From Cyclobacterium amurskyense (GTDB lineage Bacteria > Bacteroidota > Bacteroidia > Cytophagales > Cyclobacteriaceae): a stretch of DNA of 64,000 nucleotides. Location: positions 6,093,001-6,157,000 of the forward strand of contig NZ_CP012040.1 of NCBI RefSeq assembly GCF_001050135.1, written 5' to 3'. Below, in pieces: positions 52,348-61,861 of the stretch; positions within the stretch are counted from its first letter, which is position 1, and every line of letters starts with the position of its first letter. The translations under genes and the position numbers were made by a program. A model generated the notes under the pieces. It was not told the DNA's origin, ran no database searches, and saw only the letters and a program-made list of their open reading frames with translations.

Positions 52348-53103
52348 TTAAGAAGCTATGAACCAAGGGTTCAAAAGATTTTCTTTATTATATTCCAAAG
52401 GTTCATCAACATCTACTTTCCTAATCTCATACCCTAAGGCAATTAACACCCCATGGGCGGCAGCAGTATCCCACTCCATAGTAGGTGCAAAACGAGGATA
52501 AAGTTGTGCCTTATTTTCGGCTATAAGCATGAATTTAAGTGAAGACCCCATACTGATAACTTCAGCATTGGGATATTTATCTATAACCTCCTGCGTTTCG
52601 GTACTCAGATGTGATCTAGAAGCCACAATAGAACTAACCGAGACATTTCCCTTTTGTTGTAATTCTTCAGTTTTTATTCCATCATTGGATTTCCATGCCC
52701 CTTGGCTATTCCCCCAATACATCCAATTTAATACTGGGGCATAAACAACCCCTAAGATGGGACGTCCCTCATGAATTAGGGCAATATTAACAGTAAACTC
52801 TCCATTCCTCTTCACAAATTCCTTGGTACCATCCAAAGGGTCTACCATCCAAAAATATTCCCAATCTTTTCTTTCTTGATAGGCAATATTTCTACCCTCT
52901 TCAGAAAGAATAGGTAGATCAGTACTGACGAGCAACTCACATATTTTTTTATGAGCTGCCAAATCAGCTTTAGTAAGTGGAGAGTCGTCATCTTTATAAG
53001 CAAGGCCAAAATCAGCACTTTCATAGATTTTCAGAATCTCTAGTCCAGCAGCTTTTGCTGCCACTAAGGCTATTTCCGTAAGGTGTTTTTCATCAATTTC
53101 CAT
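52348..53103 (-). CDS. cysQ: 3'(2'),5'-bisphosphate nucleotidase CysQ
   Basis: This 251-residue enzyme of the inositol-monophosphatase superfamily has LILSEEGR-like acid groups, MVDPLDGTKEFVKRNGEFTVNIALI (the metal-binding DPLDGT motif) and WDTAAAHGVLIALG near the C terminus. It removes the 3' phosphate from PAP, the by-product of PAPS use. It is the last of five genes in a sulfate-activation operon, with a gap of 188 bases to cysN. Its presence fits PAP formation by sulfotransferases or a reductase. Confidence 0.92.
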   Translation of the reverse strand: MEIDEKHLTEIALVAAKAAGLEILKIYESADFGLAYKDDDSPLTKADLAAHKKICELLVSTDLPILSEEGRNIAYQERKDWEYFWMVDPLDGTKEFVKRNGEFTVNIALIHEGRPILGVVYAPVLNWMYWGNSQGAWKSNDGIKTEELQQKGNVSVSSIVASRSHLSTETQEVIDKYPNAEVISMGSSLKFMLIAENKAQLYPRFAPTMEWDTAAAHGVLIALGYEIRKVDVDEPLEYNKENLLNPWFIAS

Positions 53104-53290
53104 GAAATTCTTTTAAAAGTAGAACTAAATACCTTACCAGAAATCAATTGGGCAAGGTTTGTGAAAAAATAAACTTATCAAGCTGAATCGCTTAGAAACA
53201 ACCTGACAAGTTCTCCATTCTGTTTATATTTTAAGAAAAAATAAGGAATATCATTTAAGTAAATAGGCTTCACTTCTTTAAAACGCGTTT

Positions 53291-54550
53291 TTATATTACC
53301 ATTCCAGCCGCCACAGTCTCGTTGGTATTTGGATCAATCAAAATAATTGAGCCTGTTTGCCTGTTTCTTCTGTATGCATCAAAAAACAAAGGTTTCGCAG
53401 AGCGAACACTAATTCTTGCAATATCATTCATGCCAATTTGATTGACTCCTTCTTCTCTATGTAAGGTATTAACATTCACTCTATACAGAATATCTTTCAC
53501 CATCACCTGGCATTCCTGAGTAGTATGTTTTAGCAAAAGTTTTGTTCTTCCTGCTAAAGGCTTCGTACTCATCCAGCAAACCATTACATCAAGGTCCTGA
53601 CTTACATTAGGCACATTATTCGGCCTTACCAGCATATCGCCTCTACTAATATCCAATTCATCCTCCAAAGTCATGGTAACGGACATTGGAGAGAAGGCTT
53701 CCTCTATAGGCTTACCATCCAACTCTATACTTTTAATTTTGGAGGTAAATCCTGTAGGTAAAACCTTTACTTCATCTCCTGGCTTAAATATACCACCTTC
53801 TACTCTACCTGCATAGCCTCTAAAATCCTGGTGTTCATGTGTGTGAGGCCTAATTACCATTTGTACAGGAAAACGGCAATCGATATGATTGAAATCCGAG
53901 GCAATATGTACATTTTCCAAAAGGTAAAGTAAAGTAGGTCCCTCATACCATTTCATATTGGTAGACCTGTCAACCACATTATCTCCATTAAGTGCGGAAA
54001 TAGGCACAAAATGAACATCTTTAATCTCCATTTTACTAGCAAAGTCCTTGTAACTTTTTACTATCTTCTGGTAAACCTCCTCACCATAATCCACCAAATC
54101 CATTTTGTTTACACAAACGATTACATGTGGGATTTTCAATAAGGAAGCGATAAAGCTATGTCTGAAAGTTTGCTCCAATAAACCTTTTCTCGCATCAATT
54201 AAAATAATGGCAAGATTTGCAGTAGAAGCGCCAGTTACCATATTCCTTGTGTATTGAATATGTCCTGGAGTATCTGCAATTATAAATTTTCGCTTAGGGG
54301 TAGCAAAATACCTATAAGCTACATCAATAGTAATCCCTTGTTCTCTTTCAGACTTCAATCCATCTGTGAGCAAAGAGAGGTCTACATAATCAAATCCTTT
54401 TTTCTCGCTGGAAGTTTTCACTGCCTCAATCTGATCTTCAAAAATAGATTTTGAATCATAAAGCAATCTACCTATTAAGGTACTCTTTCCATCATCAACA
54501 GATCCTGCAGTGGTAAATCTCAACAATTGATTGGTTTCCTGTATGCTCAT
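53291..54550 (-). CDS. cysN: Sulfate adenylyltransferase subunit 1 (GTPase)
   Basis: This 419-residue protein has a translation-factor-type GTPase domain with GSVDDGKSTLIGRLL (P-loop), DTPGHIQYTRNM and CVNKMDLV, followed by a beta-barrel part (GRVEGGIFKPGDEVKVLP). It drives ATP sulfurylase with CysD, turning sulfate and ATP into APS. Unlike fused CysNC proteins, it carries no APS-kinase domain; cysC is separate here. It lies 149 bases past cysD. Confidence 0.95.
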   Translation of the reverse strand: MSIQETNQLLRFTTAGSVDDGKSTLIGRLLYDSKSIFEDQIEAVKTSSEKKGFDYVDLSLLTDGLKSEREQGITIDVAYRYFATPKRKFIIADTPGHIQYTRNMVTGASTANLAIILIDARKGLLEQTFRHSFIASLLKIPHVIVCVNKMDLVDYGEEVYQKIVKSYKDFASKMEIKDVHFVPISALNGDNVVDRSTNMKWYEGPTLLYLLENVHIASDFNHIDCRFPVQMVIRPHTHEHQDFRGYAGRVEGGIFKPGDEVKVLPTGFTSKIKSIELDGKPIEEAFSPMSVTMTLEDELDISRGDMLVRPNNVPNVSQDLDVMVCWMSTKPLAGRTKLLLKHTTQECQVMVKDILYRVNVNTLHREEGVNQIGMNDIARISVRSAKPLFFDAYRRNRQTGSIILIDPNTNETVAAGMVI

Positions 54551-54699
54551 ATTGTATGTATACTATTTCACTAGAATTTTTTTATTAATCTCATTTCTGC
54601 CGAATATTCTGATATAAACGCTTATTCACCCTAAAAGCGCGTGAATTAAATATCAAAAGCATATCCTTACATCGGCTGGGATATAATGGTTATTTAATC

Positions 54700-55605
54700 C
54701 TAAAAATAACCACTCTTCTTCCTGTCCTCCATGGCCGTCTCCCCTCTTTTATCATCTGCTCTTGTACCTCTTTCGGTAGTTCTTGTAGTCGCTACTTCAG
54801 CAATGATTTTATCTAGGTCATCAGCATCAGATTCTACCGCCCCAGTAATGGGCATATCTCCACAGGTTCTGTACCTTACCGTTAAATTCTTTATTTCTTC
54901 ATTAGGTTTTAACTGGATAAAGTCCGATTTGGCTAATATCACACCGTCTCTTACCACACAATCTCTTTGATGAGAGAAATACAAAGATGGTAATGCTATG
55001 TTTTGGTATTGGATGTATTGCCATACATCCATTTCAGTCCAATTTGATATTGGGAACACCCTAAAATGCTCTCCCATATGTTTTTTACCATTGAACAAGT
55101 TCCATAATTCTGGTCTTTGATTTTTTGGATCCCATTGTCCAAACTCATCTCTATGAGAGAAAAATCTTTCTTTTGCACGTGCCTTTTCCTCATCTCTTCT
55201 AGCACCACCCATGGCAGCATCTATTTTATTTTCCTCCAGAGTATCTAGCAAAGTGACTGTCTGTAAAGCATTCCTGCTGGCATTTGCCCCAGTTTCTTCT
55301 CTTACTTTACCTTCATCTATACTTTTCTGAACCGATCCAACAATAAGTTGCACCCCAAGGTCTTTCACCAACTCATCCCTAAAGGCGATGGTTTCAGGAA
55401 AGTTATGTCCTGTATCAATATGGATAAGAGGAAAAGGAATTCTGGATGGATAAAAGGCTTTTTTAGACAAATGAGCCAAAACGATGCTATCCTTACCCCC
55501 TGAAAACAACAAGGCTGGTTTTTCAAATTGAGAAACAACTTCTCTAATAACAAAAATTGCCTCTGCCTCTAACTCTTCCAGATGGGATAAATAGTATTGT
55601 GCCAT
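54700..55605 (-). CDS. cysD: Sulfate adenylyltransferase subunit 2
   Basis: This 301-residue protein has the PP-loop motif LFSGGKDSIVLAHL, a SNWTEMDVWQYI segment, a DERFFSHRDEFGQWDPKNQRPELWNLFNG-like region and C-terminal RTTERGTRADDKRG, all as in CysD. It forms the catalytic adenylyl-transfer subunit with CysN. It lies one base past cysC and 149 bases before cysN. Confidence 0.95.
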   Translation of the reverse strand: MAQYYLSHLEELEAEAIFVIREVVSQFEKPALLFSGGKDSIVLAHLSKKAFYPSRIPFPLIHIDTGHNFPETIAFRDELVKDLGVQLIVGSVQKSIDEGKVREETGANASRNALQTVTLLDTLEENKIDAAMGGARRDEEKARAKERFFSHRDEFGQWDPKNQRPELWNLFNGKKHMGEHFRVFPISNWTEMDVWQYIQYQNIALPSLYFSHQRDCVVRDGVILAKSDFIQLKPNEEIKNLTVRYRTCGDMPITGAVESDADDLDKIIAEVATTRTTERGTRADDKRGETAMEDRKKSGYF

Positions 55606-55606
55606 A

Positions 55607-56200
55607 TCAAATTTTTATTTTTTTATTTATTTTTTGTACTAATCTTGCTACTGCATCTTCCATTTTTTCCTCTGCAGTATTCACTACGGCAAATGGAGAC
55701 AATGGTGGTTCATAAGGTGATCCAATTCCTGTAAGGTCCTTAATCAGTCCTTGTCGGGCTTTCTTATACAAACCTTTGACATCCCGTTCTTCACATATGC
55801 TTAGGGGGCAATTCAAGTAAATTTCCAAGAAATTCTCCTCTCCAACCAATTCCTTTATCATGTCCCTATCTGAGACAAAAGGTGATATAAATGCCGAAAT
55901 CACTATCAACCCTGCATCCAACATTAAATTTGCTACTTCCCCTATCCTTCGGATATTTTCTACCCTGTCCTTGTCACTAAATGTAAGGTCTTTATTCAAT
56001 CCCGTCCTTACATTATCCCCATCCAAAAGGTAGGTATGGTAGCCCATTCTATAAAGCGCATCTTCCGTTGCATTGGCTAAAGTAGATTTTCCAGAACCCG
56101 ACAATCCCGTAAACCAAATTAATCTTGGTTGCTGACCTAGGGCCTTTGCTCGGTGTTCTACTTTCACCTTAAATACAGATGGATGAATGTTTTCACGCAT
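55607..56200 (-). CDS. cysC: Adenylylsulfate kinase
   Basis: This 197-residue protein has WFTGLSGSGKSTLANA (P-loop), LLDGDNVRTGLNKDLTFS, RIGEVANLMLDAG and AFISPFVSDRDM segments typical of APS kinase. It phosphorylates APS to PAPS. It lies 37 bases past the permease gene and one base before cysD, so it is part of the same operon. Confidence 0.95.
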   Translation of the reverse strand: MRENIHPSVFKVKVEHRAKALGQQPRLIWFTGLSGSGKSTLANATEDALYRMGYHTYLLDGDNVRTGLNKDLTFSDKDRVENIRRIGEVANLMLDAGLIVISAFISPFVSDRDMIKELVGEENFLEIYLNCPLSICEERDVKGLYKKARQGLIKDLTGIGSPYEPPLSPFAVVNTAEEKMEDAVARLVQKINKKIKI

Positions 56201-56237
56201 ATGGAAAATGAAATTAACGCTACTCTATTTATATAAA

Positions 56238-57995
56238 TTAAAGGTAATACCAATTAATAAAACACAATACCACTACAGTATAGATCAAAGTAAGTGGAAA
56301 GCCAATAATAAAATAATCTCTAAACTTATAATTCCCAGGACCCATTACCATCAAATTGGTTTGGTATCCTATTGGAGTCATAAAATCACCTGATGCGGCA
56401 AACGCTATTGCCACAAAGAAGGGGGTCAAAGGCTGTTCCAATTGGTTGCCCAGTTCCAATGCGATTGGAAACATAATAGACACAGCAGCTGCATTGGTAA
56501 TCAAACTTGTTAAAATCAAAGTCATGACAAACAATAGCACCAAGGCTAGCATCACTCCCGACCCTTCTGTTAATTGAATCAATAGGTTTACCAACACACC
56601 GGCCGCACCTGAATTATTTAATGCCAACCCCAAAGAAAGCGAACAAACTAGAATCAACAAAAGATCCAAATCAACAGCCTTCTTTAAAGTTTGCAAATTT
56701 AACACTTTAAATAGATACAGGGTAAGAATTCCTGCAAAAGCTGCTATAAAAAGATCTATCCATCCGATAATCCCAGTAAACAACACCGCTAAAGCCAAAA
56801 AAGAGGGAAGTCTTTTTAAATTTCCTCTATCAACACTTATTTCACCCCTTAGGGTAACTATGATTAAATCCTTATAATAGTCATTCCTATTGTGATCTTT
56901 TCCTGTCAACATTAGGAAAAGATCCCCAGCATGCACTTTGGTTTCACCAATATTCCCCTTCAGTTGAGTACCATTTCTATGAATAGATATAATTGACCCC
57001 TGGTATTTGTTTCTAAAATCACTGTCTTTAACCTTTAGACCTATCAATGATGAAGAGGTAGGCACCACTGCTTCTGTCAATTGAAAGAAACCATAATTTG
57101 ACACATGCCCATCTTCCGGTAAACTTAAGCCATTCTCCTCTTGGATAAGTTTTAAAATAGCTTCGGAATTTCCGGCAAAAAAAAGCTTATCTCCTTCCTG
57201 TAATATTTCATTTGGCCCCACTGGTGAAATCTCCTTTTTCCCTCTTCTGATTTCAGCAAGGAATATTTCTTTTAACTGTCTTAAACCAGCCTCCTTTACA
57301 GTTTTTTCATGCATACTTGAACCTATAGGCAGATAGGTTTCAACCAAATATTCATTCAAATGATCAATTACCTCACTTTTGTTTTCTTCCCTCGAGGGCA
57401 ATAAATAATTGGAGGCAATACTTAAATAAACCATGCCTATACTGGCTACCAAAATACCCAAATAAAGAAAATCCTCGAAGCCCAATAAGGGATAACCAAA
57501 CTGACTAATCAGGCCATTTAATACCAAGTTTGTTGAAGTACCAACCACTGTAATCATTCCTCCTAGAATAGTGGAATAGGAAAGCGGAATTAGAAATTTC
57601 GAAGCGGGGAATTTATTGGTTTTGGTCCATTCTTTTACATAAGGTATCATGAATGCCACCACCGGAGTATTATTCAAAATCGCGGAAAGGCTACTTACCA
57701 ACAACATTAGCCTCAACCTAAAAGTACCAGGCTTTAATTTTTGACTAAAGATTTTAAAAAAAAATCCTGTCCCTATATTTTGTTGAATTCCGGATGTCAA
57801 GCCAATCAGTAGAAATATAACGATGATTTGTTTATTGGCTAAGCCCATCAGAAATTCTTCCGGGCTAATTATTTGCAATACAAGCAATAAAAATACAGCA
57901 CCCAAAAAGGCAAAAGAGGGCCTCAACAGGTCCTTGTACAAAACAATGACCAAGATGATTACAATCGATATGGTTATCAGACCAGATGAGAACAT
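56238..57995 (-). CDS. SLC13-family permease with RCK_C domains (probable sulfate transporter)
   Basis: This 585-residue membrane protein has two blocks of hydrophobic helices (about 1-200 and 395-585) around two soluble TrkA-C/RCK_C domains (about 210-370). NTPVVAFMIPYVKEW and ITNAAAVSIMFPIALELG are the paired SLC13 sodium/anion motifs. In Bacteroidota such proteins often replace other sulfate importers. As the first gene of the sulfate-activation operon, it is most likely a sulfate (or closely related anion) importer. Confidence 0.88.
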   Translation of the reverse strand: MFSSGLITISIVIILVIVLYKDLLRPSFAFLGAVFLLLVLQIISPEEFLMGLANKQIIVIFLLIGLTSGIQQNIGTGFFFKIFSQKLKPGTFRLRLMLLVSSLSAILNNTPVVAFMIPYVKEWTKTNKFPASKFLIPLSYSTILGGMITVVGTSTNLVLNGLISQFGYPLLGFEDFLYLGILVASIGMVYLSIASNYLLPSREENKSEVIDHLNEYLVETYLPIGSSMHEKTVKEAGLRQLKEIFLAEIRRGKKEISPVGPNEILQEGDKLFFAGNSEAILKLIQEENGLSLPEDGHVSNYGFFQLTEAVVPTSSSLIGLKVKDSDFRNKYQGSIISIHRNGTQLKGNIGETKVHAGDLFLMLTGKDHNRNDYYKDLIIVTLRGEISVDRGNLKRLPSFLALAVLFTGIIGWIDLFIAAFAGILTLYLFKVLNLQTLKKAVDLDLLLILVCSLSLGLALNNSGAAGVLVNLLIQLTEGSGVMLALVLLFVMTLILTSLITNAAAVSIMFPIALELGNQLEQPLTPFFVAIAFAASGDFMTPIGYQTNLMVMGPGNYKFRDYFIIGFPLTLIYTVVVLCFINWYYL

Positions 57996-58129
57996 AAAAA
58001 TTTAAATTTGTTGATCATTGCTTCGCCTGATAGGCCATAAATTTTAAAGGGAAATTTCAATTATAAATATCCTCAATAACATTCTTGGTTTTTGAGAAGT
58101 AAATAACTGTTGTGTCTACCTTAATTTTT

Positions 58130-58164
58130 CAAAGGTAATGAATTTGTGATTTCGGTAATTCAAA
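58130..58164 (-). promoter_or_regulatory. Probable promoter of the sulfate-activation operon
   Basis: On the minus strand, TACCTTTG (58137-58130) matches the TAnnTTTG -7 consensus, and TTTG at 58164-58161 lies 23 bases upstream as a -33 candidate. The spacing is slightly long. Confidence 0.5.
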
Positions 58165-58202
58165 GGCAAAGGTTCAACTACTATTTTTAAAACCCTAAGC
58201 AC

Positions 58203-58217
58203 TTTCGATAATCGAAA
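58203..58217. promoter_or_regulatory. Palindrome TTTCGAT-A-ATCGAAA
   Basis: A perfect 7-bp inverted repeat with one central base lies about 40 bases upstream of the sulfate-operon promoter candidate. It is a possible operator for either flanking unit. Confidence 0.35.
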
Positions 58218-58597
58218 TATAAAAGTAGTAGCACAAACAGGTAATTCAAAATTTTTAGATGATTATAAATTCTACCCAAGATTATAATTTAGATCGGCCG
58301 AAAACCTTTACATTCATCTTTAGCCTTCCAAATTGATAGGGAAACTATGGTTTTACAAAGAGAAAGGTATTATTTGTAATTAAAAAACAATAGAAAATAA
58401 TTATTTACAGCAATAAAAGAAGGCTGTCAACGCGCTCAAAAATTATTTTTTTTCTTAAATCAGGCTGATTTTTTCTTGTAAAAAGTTTTCCCGCCCCTCC
58501 ATTAAAGGGTTATTCAACAACTTCACCATTATAATGTCCTGAAATTTTCAAATATTTAATTGTTTAAATTTTACTGGCAAATTATTACCTTTCCCAA

Positions 58598-59545
58598 ATG
58601 AAAACATCAGTATTTTTCCTTTTTGTAGTAGTAGCAAGCACCATTTTATCTTCTTGTACAAGTGAAGAAAATGCTTCGTTCAATTTTATGGCCATCGGAG
58701 ATGTCCCATATCACCTCCCTGAAGATTTTGAAAGATTCGATCGCATGATCGCTCAAATCAACAAAGACAAACCAGCATTTACTCTACATGTGGGAGATAT
58801 TAAATCTGGCCATATTCCTTGCTCAGATGAGTACTACGAAAAAATAAAAGGATACTTCGACTCCTTTGATGAAGCCTTGATCTATACACCAGGTGACAAT
58901 GAATGGACAGATTGTGATAGGGAGTCTTGTGGCAGCTATGTTCCTGAAGAAAGACTGGATAAATTAAGACAGTTGTTTTTCTCAAATGACTTTAGTCAAG
59001 GGGGGCGACCTATTGAACTATTAAGACAAAATAAAACTGAAGGCTTTGAAAAGTTCGCTGAAAATTCAACCTGGCAAAAATCTGATGTGACATTTGGAAC
59101 TTTACATGTTATTGGTTCAAACAATAACTTTGACAGCGGAAAAGGTGCCTTAAACGATGAGTTTTATGAAAGAGAATTAGCAAATAATTTTTGGTTAATC
59201 TCTCTTTTTGAAGCAGCAAAGAAAAACAATAGCAATGGCCTAGTATTAGTATTACACGCTGGCTTAAACTATAACAACAAGGACGAAAACAATGGCCACG
59301 CAAGTTTCGTCACATTACTTAGGCAGCAAGTGCAGGATTACGATAAACCAGTTCTGCTTCTTTATGGGGATCACCACCGTTTCATGGTGAATCAACCTAT
59401 GAGAGATAATAACGGCAAAACTTTGACAAATTTCACCGCTGTACAGGTATTTGGAGACAATGACATTCATGCAGTTAAAATCAATGTCTCTCCAGATAAT
59501 ACCAATTTATTTAGTATTGACCCATTCTACATTAAAGGCAACTAA
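58598..59545 (+). CDS. Calcineurin-like metallophosphoesterase lipoprotein
   Basis: This 315-residue protein has a lipoprotein signal (STILSSCTSE). Metal-binding motifs follow in order: AIGDVPYH, LHVGDIKSG and TPGDNEWTD (in place of GNHE/GNHD), then VLVLHAGLN and LLYGDHHRF with C-terminal histidines. The cysteines in the CDRESCGSYV segment may form a disulfide. It should hydrolyse a phosphoester outside the inner membrane. Its substrate is unknown and it is a single-gene unit. Confidence 0.83.
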   Translation: MKTSVFFLFVVVASTILSSCTSEENASFNFMAIGDVPYHLPEDFERFDRMIAQINKDKPAFTLHVGDIKSGHIPCSDEYYEKIKGYFDSFDEALIYTPGDNEWTDCDRESCGSYVPEERLDKLRQLFFSNDFSQGGRPIELLRQNKTEGFEKFAENSTWQKSDVTFGTLHVIGSNNNFDSGKGALNDEFYERELANNFWLISLFEAAKKNNSNGLVLVLHAGLNYNNKDENNGHASFVTLLRQQVQDYDKPVLLLYGDHHRFMVNQPMRDNNGKTLTNFTAVQVFGDNDIHAVKINVSPDNTNLFSIDPFYIKGN

Positions 59546-59696
59546 ATACAGATTCTATTTTTTAAATAATCATTCAGGTAAGCTAAACCAACTGTAGAAT
59601 TAAAATATTTTCACATATATCATCATGTTAATCAATTTTTTTATTTAACTTTCCTTTCTTTAACATAAAAACAAGGTATTAAATAATTGTATTATC

Positions 59697-61598
59697 ATGT
59701 ATAGATTCCTAATTCTAACCAGCTCTTTTTTGGTTTTATTTGCCTTAAATATCCAAGCGCAAAACCTAACTATAATCCCCTTGCCCGAATCCATTCAAAT
59801 GGGTGATGGTCAATTGGTATTAAGACAGGGTACCATTATTGCAGCATATAGTGATGACACCAGAAAATCTGCAACCATTTTCAACGAGCTATTAGAGACT
59901 AAAGCAGGATTTCGTTTACCAATAAAAATGGCAACACCACAAAGCGAGGTGGCCATTGTCCTTGAGGAAGTTAAAAATCCGGAAAATGATGAAGGTTATT
60001 CTTTACAAATTGACAACAAATATGTCATAATAAAAGGCTCCTCTAAAGGCATATTCTATGGTCTACAATCTCTTTTTCAATTAATTGAAATAAATAATGG
60101 CCAGGTGACAGTACCCCAATTGAAGATAGCCGATGCCCCAGCTTTCGGATATAGAGGAATAATGTTAGATGTTTCGAGGCATTTTTTTAGCACTGACCAA
60201 GTTAAAAAAATAATTGATTTGATGGGTCAGCTAAAATTAAACACCTTGCATTGGCACCTAACAGACGATCAAGGTTGGCGTTTAGAGATCAAAAAACACC
60301 CAAAACTTACTCAGGTAAGTGCATGGAGAGATTCTACTATTATTGGTCAATACTATGATTTCAAACCATTTGTTTATGATGGTCAACCACACGGAGGATA
60401 TTACACTCAGGAGGAAGCAAAAGAAATCGTAGCCTATGCTGCGGAAAGAAAAATTACAGTCATTCCTGAAATAGAACTTCCTGGTCACAGTTCTGCAGTA
60501 CTGGCTGCTTATCCGGAACTTGGAAGTTTTGATACTTTTGAAGGAATGGGTACCGGTACTATAGCTGCCGTAAATGAAAATGGAAAGGAATACGACAACG
60601 ATATAAACCAAGAAGTCCCTGGATTTTGGGGTGTTCATTATAATATCTATGGTCCAACTCCTAAAGCTTTTGCCTTTTTGGAAGATGTCCTTACTGAGGT
60701 AATGGAAATTTTCCCTAGTGAGTACATCCACATTGGAGGAGATGAAGTACCTAAAGACCATTGGAAGACCTCTGAGATTGCTCAAAAGGTAATCAAAAAA
60801 GAAAAATTAGCGGATGAACATGAACTTCAAAGCCATTTCATTCATCAAATTGAATTGTTTCTTAATAAAAACAATAGAAAACTGATTGGCTGGGATGAGA
60901 TATTAGAAGGAGGACTTGCCCCAAATGCTACCGTTATGAGCTGGAGAGGAGAAAAAGGTGGCATTCAAGCAGCCAAAATGGGACACGATGTTATCATGAC
61001 CCCCAATAGCCACATGTACTTTGACCACTCACAGGCAGCTGATAAAACCACAGAACCTTTGGCAATAGGTGGATTTTTACCTTTAGAGAAAGTTTATAGC
61101 TATTCCCCTATTCCAAATGAATTAACCAAAGAAGAAGCTAAGCATGTCTTGGGTGTACAAGCCAATTTATGGACTGAATACATCCCTAGTGTTAACAAAA
61201 TGGAATATTTTTTATTCCCAAGAGCCTTTGCTTTGGCTGAAGTTGCTTGGACTAAAGCGGGTAATAAAAATTTCGATTCCTTTAGCCTTGAGAGATTACC
61301 CAAAAGACTTCTTAACCTGGAAGAAAAAAACGTATTTTTCAGGATTCCAGAAGCAAAAATAAATGTTAGCACAGACCCAACAAGCGGTAGACATATAGTA
61401 GAAATCCACCCAATGGTAGAAAATGCTACAGTCTATTACACTTTTGACGGGCATAAAGCCGACCAAACAGCTTTGCTTTACACATCTCCTATTTTAGCGC
61501 CAATTGCTGGAGAAGACCAAAAACCGCTCACTCTTCGCTATGTTACCATCACTCCAGGAGGCAGGAGTAGTAATGAATTTAGCTTTCCTTTGGAATAA
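59697..61598 (+). CDS. Beta-N-acetylhexosaminidase (GH20), exported
   Basis: This 633-residue protein has a signal peptide (about 1-21, ending IQAQN). A GH20b-type N-terminal domain (about 23-150) is followed by the catalytic TIM barrel. LDVSRHFFSTDQVKKIIDLM and LHWHLTDDQGWRLEIKKHPKLT open it, IPEIELPGHSSAVLAAYPEL follows, and the catalytic Asp-Glu is D349-E350 in HIGGDEVPKDHW. A C-terminal chitobiase-like domain ends the protein. It releases terminal N-acetylglucosamine or N-acetylgalactosamine residues and probably works in the periplasm. Confidence 0.95.
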   Translation: MYRFLILTSSFLVLFALNIQAQNLTIIPLPESIQMGDGQLVLRQGTIIAAYSDDTRKSATIFNELLETKAGFRLPIKMATPQSEVAIVLEEVKNPENDEGYSLQIDNKYVIIKGSSKGIFYGLQSLFQLIEINNGQVTVPQLKIADAPAFGYRGIMLDVSRHFFSTDQVKKIIDLMGQLKLNTLHWHLTDDQGWRLEIKKHPKLTQVSAWRDSTIIGQYYDFKPFVYDGQPHGGYYTQEEAKEIVAYAAERKITVIPEIELPGHSSAVLAAYPELGSFDTFEGMGTGTIAAVNENGKEYDNDINQEVPGFWGVHYNIYGPTPKAFAFLEDVLTEVMEIFPSEYIHIGGDEVPKDHWKTSEIAQKVIKKEKLADEHELQSHFIHQIELFLNKNNRKLIGWDEILEGGLAPNATVMSWRGEKGGIQAAKMGHDVIMTPNSHMYFDHSQAADKTTEPLAIGGFLPLEKVYSYSPIPNELTKEEAKHVLGVQANLWTEYIPSVNKMEYFLFPRAFALAEVAWTKAGNKNFDSFSLERLPKRLLNLEEKNVFFRIPEAKINVSTDPTSGRHIVEIHPMVENATVYYTFDGHKADQTALLYTSPILAPIAGEDQKPLTLRYVTITPGGRSSNEFSFPLE

Positions 61599-61665
61599 TT
61601 ATACCATGCAAAATCTATTGAATCAGCTACACTTGAAATAAGCAATAGTCCTAATGATAAGTAAT

Positions 61666-61702
61666 GGATATGGGAAACTCTAGCACAGAGTTTCCCATAT
61701 CC
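61666..61702. terminator. Perfect 16-bp hairpin after the GH20 gene
   Basis: GGATATGGGAAACTCT and AGAGTTTCCCATATCC pair perfectly with an AGCAC loop. It lies 67 bases past the GH20 stop and before the convergent CPBP gene. No U-tract is present, so it may be a processing or stabilising structure rather than a classic terminator. Confidence 0.55.
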
Positions 61703-61861
61703 TTATCCCACCTAAAACATTTAGCACAGGTCATCGTTATTCTTGCTTTTTCTCTGTGTTAACACTGCCAAAATCTGGATTTTAATTAGGTTTTAGACTT
61801 TATATTTTTCCGTATCTTCAATTCTGACTCGAATCGACAATTGGTATAAAAAAATAGATTT

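Larger units (their letters stand above)
57996..58597. other. 602-base intergenic region between sulfate operon and phosphoesterase
   Basis: AT-rich, no gene-like frame. Contains the promoter candidate at 58130 and the palindrome at 58203 (listed separately). TCGGCCGA (58294-58301) is a further 8-base palindrome. The right part should drive the gene at 58598. Confidence 0.5.

Noticed and set aside
52254..52361. 35-codon plus-strand frame near cysQ
   Set aside because: It overlaps the end of cysQ on the other strand, has no motif and lacks a clear ribosome site.
60282..60785. 167-residue minus-strand frame
   Set aside because: It lies wholly opposite the catalytic domain of the well-supported GH20 gene and has no domain pattern.
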